41,035 nucleotides of DNA, taken from NCBI GenBank assembly GCA_046352935.1, contig JAXMGR010000025.1:1-41035 (forward strand), given 5' to 3'. Made by a program: the position numbers and the translations under genes. A model generated the notes under the pieces. It saw only the letters and a program-made list of their open reading frames with translations. It was not told the DNA's origin and did not search any database. Below are positions 38,589 through 41,035 of the stretch, piece after piece (the first letter of the stretch is position 1; the number at the start of each line of letters is the position of its first letter). The stretch comes from CAYWMY01 sp046352935. Its GTDB lineage: Bacteria; Pseudomonadota; Gammaproteobacteria; Steroidobacterales; Steroidobacteraceae.

Positions 38589-40211
38589 GTGAACAGCGGT
38601 TCTTACCCGGGGGTGGTCCTGCCCCGCGAACTCCGTGAGCAGTACTACGCCGCCGGCCACTGGCGCACCGAGGATTTCTGGACCACCTTCGAGAAGGTCG
38701 CCGCGCGCGACCCGCGGGCGACCGCGTACGTCGAGGGTGAGCGCAGCATCAGCTTCGTCGAACTCGCCGCGGAAGCGCGCCGTTTCGGCAGCGCCGCCCT
38801 CGCACGGGGACTGCAGGCCGGCGACGTGATGATCGTGCACGGCCGGCACTGCATCGAGGCGAATGTCGCGATCCTGGGTTGCGCATACGCGAAGCTCGTC
38901 GTCGCGCTGCTGCCGCACATGTTCTCGGCCGAACAGATCCGCAGCACCATCGAGGCCGCCGGCGCGAAGGCCATCGTCGGCCTCGGCGAACCCGCGGAGA
39001 CCGAGCGCGTGCGCTCGGCCGCCGACGCGCTGCAGCTGGGCCTCGTCGTGATCCGCGACGAGTCGGCGGGCGGGGCCGGATCGTCCTGGTCCGACTTCGT
39101 GCGCTCGGGCAGCACGGCGGAGCCGCCACGCACGCCGATGTCGGCCGAGGACCTCGTGCTGCTGACGTTCTCGTCGGGCACGACCGGCACGCCGAAGGGC
39201 GTCATGCACTCCTCCAACACCCTGCGCTTCGCGGCGGAGACCTACGCCCGCGTGCAGGGCATCGGGCCCGCGGACACGAGCCTCGTGGTCACGGCCTTCG
39301 GCTTCATCGGCAGCTCCGTGCTGGGCACGTATCTCACGTATTTCAGCGGCTGCCGCACGGTGCTGCTCAGGAACTGGAACGTCGACGACACGCTCGCGCT
39401 GATCCAGAAGCACCGCGCCACGCACATCCTGCTCATGCCGACGCACGCCATCGACGTGCTCAATTCCCCGAAGCTCGATGCGACCGACTGCTCGAGCCTC
39501 CGCCGCGGCGTGCTCGCGGGCCTGGGCGAGCCGCACCGCCTCGATGCACGCAAGCGACTCTGCGCGAAGCCGTTCCCCATGTACGGCATGTCGGAGTCCC
39601 CGGGCCACTGCACGGGCTGGATGGAGGACGACTGGGAACGGCTGCGTACCACCGAGGGCCGGCCGCTGCCCGGCACCGAAGTGCTGATCTGCGACGACGA
39701 CGAGCGGCCGCTGCCGGCGGGCGAGCCCGGCAACATATTGCTGCGCGGGCCGAACCGCTTCCTCGGCTACTACCGCGCCGACGAGTTGAACAAGGCGTCG
39801 TTCTCCACGCAGGGTTACCTGCGCACCGGCGACATCGGCGTCCTCGACGCCGACGGCTACATGACCTTCATGACGCGCAGCAAGGACATCATCCGCCGCG
39901 GCGGCGTGACCATCACGCCCGCCGATGTCGAGGCCGCGCTCAGGCCGCATCCGCGCATCGCCGACGTGGCCGTGATCGGCCTGCCCGACCCGCGTCTCGG
40001 CGAGCGCACCTGTGCCTGCGTGATCACGCGCGACGGCGGGGATGTCTCGCTCGAGGAGCTCACCGCGTTCCTCCAGGGCCGGGACTTCGCACGCTACCAG
40101 TGGCCGGAGCACGTCGTGCGCTGCGAGACTTTCCCGCGCACGCCTTCACTGAAGGTGCAGAAGCCGGAGCTCCGGAAGCAGGTGATCGCGCGGCTCGAAG
40201 GGAAGGGCTGA
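38589..40211 (+). CDS. AMP-dependent acyl-CoA synthetase
   Basis: 540 residues from GTG 38589, divergent from the flavoprotein. ATP-binding P-loop-like motif LLTFSSGTTGTPKGVMH, YGMSES, the A8 motif RTGDIGVLDADGYM, and the hinge DIIRRGGVTITPADVE. The C-terminal Lys loop reads PRTPSLKVQKPELR, where the family usually has SGK; the catalytic Lys is kept but the Gly is Leu. The reaction makes an acyl-AMP and then an acyl-CoA from a carboxylate. In context it would activate the acid formed by the aldehyde dehydrogenase. The class resembles cyclohexanecarboxylate/medium-chain ligases. The start has only a modest GGGG ribosome-binding site. Confidence 0.93.
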   Translation: MNSGSYPGVVLPRELREQYYAAGHWRTEDFWTTFEKVAARDPRATAYVEGERSISFVELAAEARRFGSAALARGLQAGDVMIVHGRHCIEANVAILGCAYAKLVVALLPHMFSAEQIRSTIEAAGAKAIVGLGEPAETERVRSAADALQLGLVVIRDESAGGAGSSWSDFVRSGSTAEPPRTPMSAEDLVLLTFSSGTTGTPKGVMHSSNTLRFAAETYARVQGIGPADTSLVVTAFGFIGSSVLGTYLTYFSGCRTVLLRNWNVDDTLALIQKHRATHILLMPTHAIDVLNSPKLDATDCSSLRRGVLAGLGEPHRLDARKRLCAKPFPMYGMSESPGHCTGWMEDDWERLRTTEGRPLPGTEVLICDDDERPLPAGEPGNILLRGPNRFLGYYRADELNKASFSTQGYLRTGDIGVLDADGYMTFMTRSKDIIRRGGVTITPADVEAALRPHPRIADVAVIGLPDPRLGERTCACVITRDGGDVSLEELTAFLQGRDFARYQWPEHVVRCETFPRTPSLKVQKPELRKQVIARLEGKG

Positions 40212-40217
40212 CCGGGA

Positions 40218-40238
40218 AGTGGGGACATTCTTCATTTC
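40218..40238 (+). repeat. short dispersed motif, copy 1
   Basis: AGTGGGGACATTC-N3-ATTTC, seven bases after the acyl-CoA synthetase stop. An almost identical motif with the same spacing lies 664 bases on. It looks like a REP-type or mini-repeat element. Confidence 0.5.
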
Positions 40239-40299
40239 CCCCCACGCCATCATCTCCGGACATGAAGAATTCCCGTTTCCCGGCGGAGTGGATTGCACC

Positions 40300-40860
40300 A
40301 TGGACGTCCTGAACTGCATCCGGAAGACCCACGCGGTCCGCTATTACCTCGACCGGCCGATTCCGCCGCCCGTGATCCGCGAGATCCTGGAGTCGGGCCG
40401 CGCGACGGGCAGCGGCAAGAACACGCAGCTCTGGCACTTCGTCGTCGTCACGGAGCGTTCGCGGCTCGTGACGCTGTCGAAGACGGGAAGTTTTGCGGCG
40501 CACCTGGCCGGTGCCGCGGCCTGCATCGTGATCCTGACCGCCGAGAACCCCTACACTCAGCGCATCACCTGGTTCGATGCGGGGCGCGCGGCGCAGAACC
40601 TGATGCTGGCGGCGACCTCGCACGGCATCGGCACCTGCCCGGTCGGCTTCCGCAACGACGTCGCGACGGCGAATGCGCTGCTGGAAGTGCCCGCGGGACT
40701 GGAGATCGTGATCGGCATCGCGCTGGGCTATCCCGATCCGGCCCGCGCCGGCGACGAGGCCGATTTCCGCAAACGCGTGCTCGACCACCAGGGCCGCAAG
40801 CCGCTGGAGTCCATGGTCAGCGACAACGCCTTCGGCCGCGTGCTGCGCCTGCCCGGGTGA
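40300..40860 (+). CDS. nitroreductase family protein
   Basis: 186 residues from ATG 40300 (CGGAG eleven bases upstream). FMN-dependent nitroreductase fold: NCIRKTHAVRYYLDRPIP at the N-terminus, with Arg of the FMN phosphate site; SGRATGSGKNTQLWHFVVV; then DAGRAAQNLMLAATSHGIGTC and VVIGIALGYPDPARAG, here seen as EIVIGIALGYPDPA. It uses NAD(P)H to reduce nitro groups, quinones or C=C bonds. There is no signal peptide. Flanked on both sides by the short motif, it could be a cassette or separately acquired gene. Confidence 0.9.
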   Translation: MDVLNCIRKTHAVRYYLDRPIPPPVIREILESGRATGSGKNTQLWHFVVVTERSRLVTLSKTGSFAAHLAGAAACIVILTAENPYTQRITWFDAGRAAQNLMLAATSHGIGTCPVGFRNDVATANALLEVPAGLEIVIGIALGYPDPARAGDEADFRKRVLDHQGRKPLESMVSDNAFGRVLRLPG

Positions 40861-40881
40861 GCCGCGGCGACGCGGAGCGGG

Positions 40882-40902
40882 AGTGGCGACATTCACGATT
40901 TC
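40882..40902 (+). repeat. short dispersed motif, copy 2
   Basis: AGTGGCGACATTC-N3-ATTTC, 21 bases after the nitroreductase stop, same orientation as copy 1. Confidence 0.5.
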
Positions 40903-40946
40903 GCGCACGGCGCTGAGCCACGGATGCGTGGGGTCCCGAGGCGCGC

Positions 40947-40980
40947 GATCCGGACGCGCCGGCTCCGCGTGCGCCGGATC
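40947..40980. terminator. hairpin downstream of the nitroreductase gene
   Basis: GATCCGG (40947-40953) and CCGGATC (40974-40980) are perfect reverse complements with a GC-rich centre that can extend the stem. The rest of the last 130 bases shows no gene. Confidence 0.35.
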
Positions 40981-41035
40981 CTGACGCGCGGGCTCAGCAA
41001 GGTCGCGCCGCCCAACGGCCGCCCGGCCGCTGATG

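Noticed and set aside
1..41035. Prophage or transposon spanning the defence island
   Set aside because: I found no integrase, transposase, tRNA-linked attachment site or matching terminal repeats in the window.

Overview
The window is about 41 kb of GC-rich bacterial chromosome with dense, mostly short-gapped genes. Codon use, TonB-dependent uptake, PQQ quinoproteins, a phasin and acyl-CoA enzymes point to an aerobic, lipid- or hydrophobic-substrate-degrading proteobacterium. My best guess is a gammaproteobacterium of the Steroidobacter/Nevskiales type, but this is inferred from gene content only. I saw no tRNA, rRNA, CRISPR array or intact insertion sequence.

Region 1 (1-12,700) is a defence island. 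After the tail of a cytochrome c gene and a coiled-coil membrane protein comes a type I restriction-modification locus in the order hsdR, hsdS, HipA-like kinase, DUF3037 protein, AbiEi antitoxin, AbiEii nucleotidyltransferase, hsdM. hsdR and hsdM are intact. hsdS is recognisable end to end but spread over all three frames. The AbiEii protein carries an extra WYL domain and a C-terminal Cys/His cluster. Two degraded pieces of a second hsdM lie on either side of the abiE-hsdM block (about 6.9 and 11.3 kb), a footprint of past rearrangement. A truncated PIN toxin and a DUF4143-type ATPase with a 36-bp palindrome over its start codon close the island.

Region 2 (12,800-21,700) is mixed: a Sel1-repeat protein, an alpha/beta-hydrolase homologue whose nucleophile serine is alanine, a molybdopterin oxidoreductase, an unknown lipoprotein pair, a phasin, a second and intact-looking alpha/beta hydrolase, an AarF/UbiB-type kinase and a small membrane-anchored protein.

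Region 3 (21,900-40,900) looks like a catabolic cluster. It has an unusual EthD-EthD-cytochrome c-PQQ fusion, an aldehyde dehydrogenase, a SRPBCC protein, an acyl-CoA dehydrogenase interrupted by one in-frame TAA, an AraC regulator divergent from an MFS transporter, a TonB-dependent receptor, a type II quinohaemoprotein alcohol dehydrogenase, a TetR regulator, an old-yellow-enzyme/FAD fusion with one iron-sulfur cysteine replaced by Phe, an acyl-CoA synthetase and a nitroreductase. Together these could import an alcohol- or ketone-bearing hydrophobic compound, oxidise alcohol to aldehyde to acid, activate the acid to a CoA ester and desaturate or reduce it. The substrate is not evident from the sequence.
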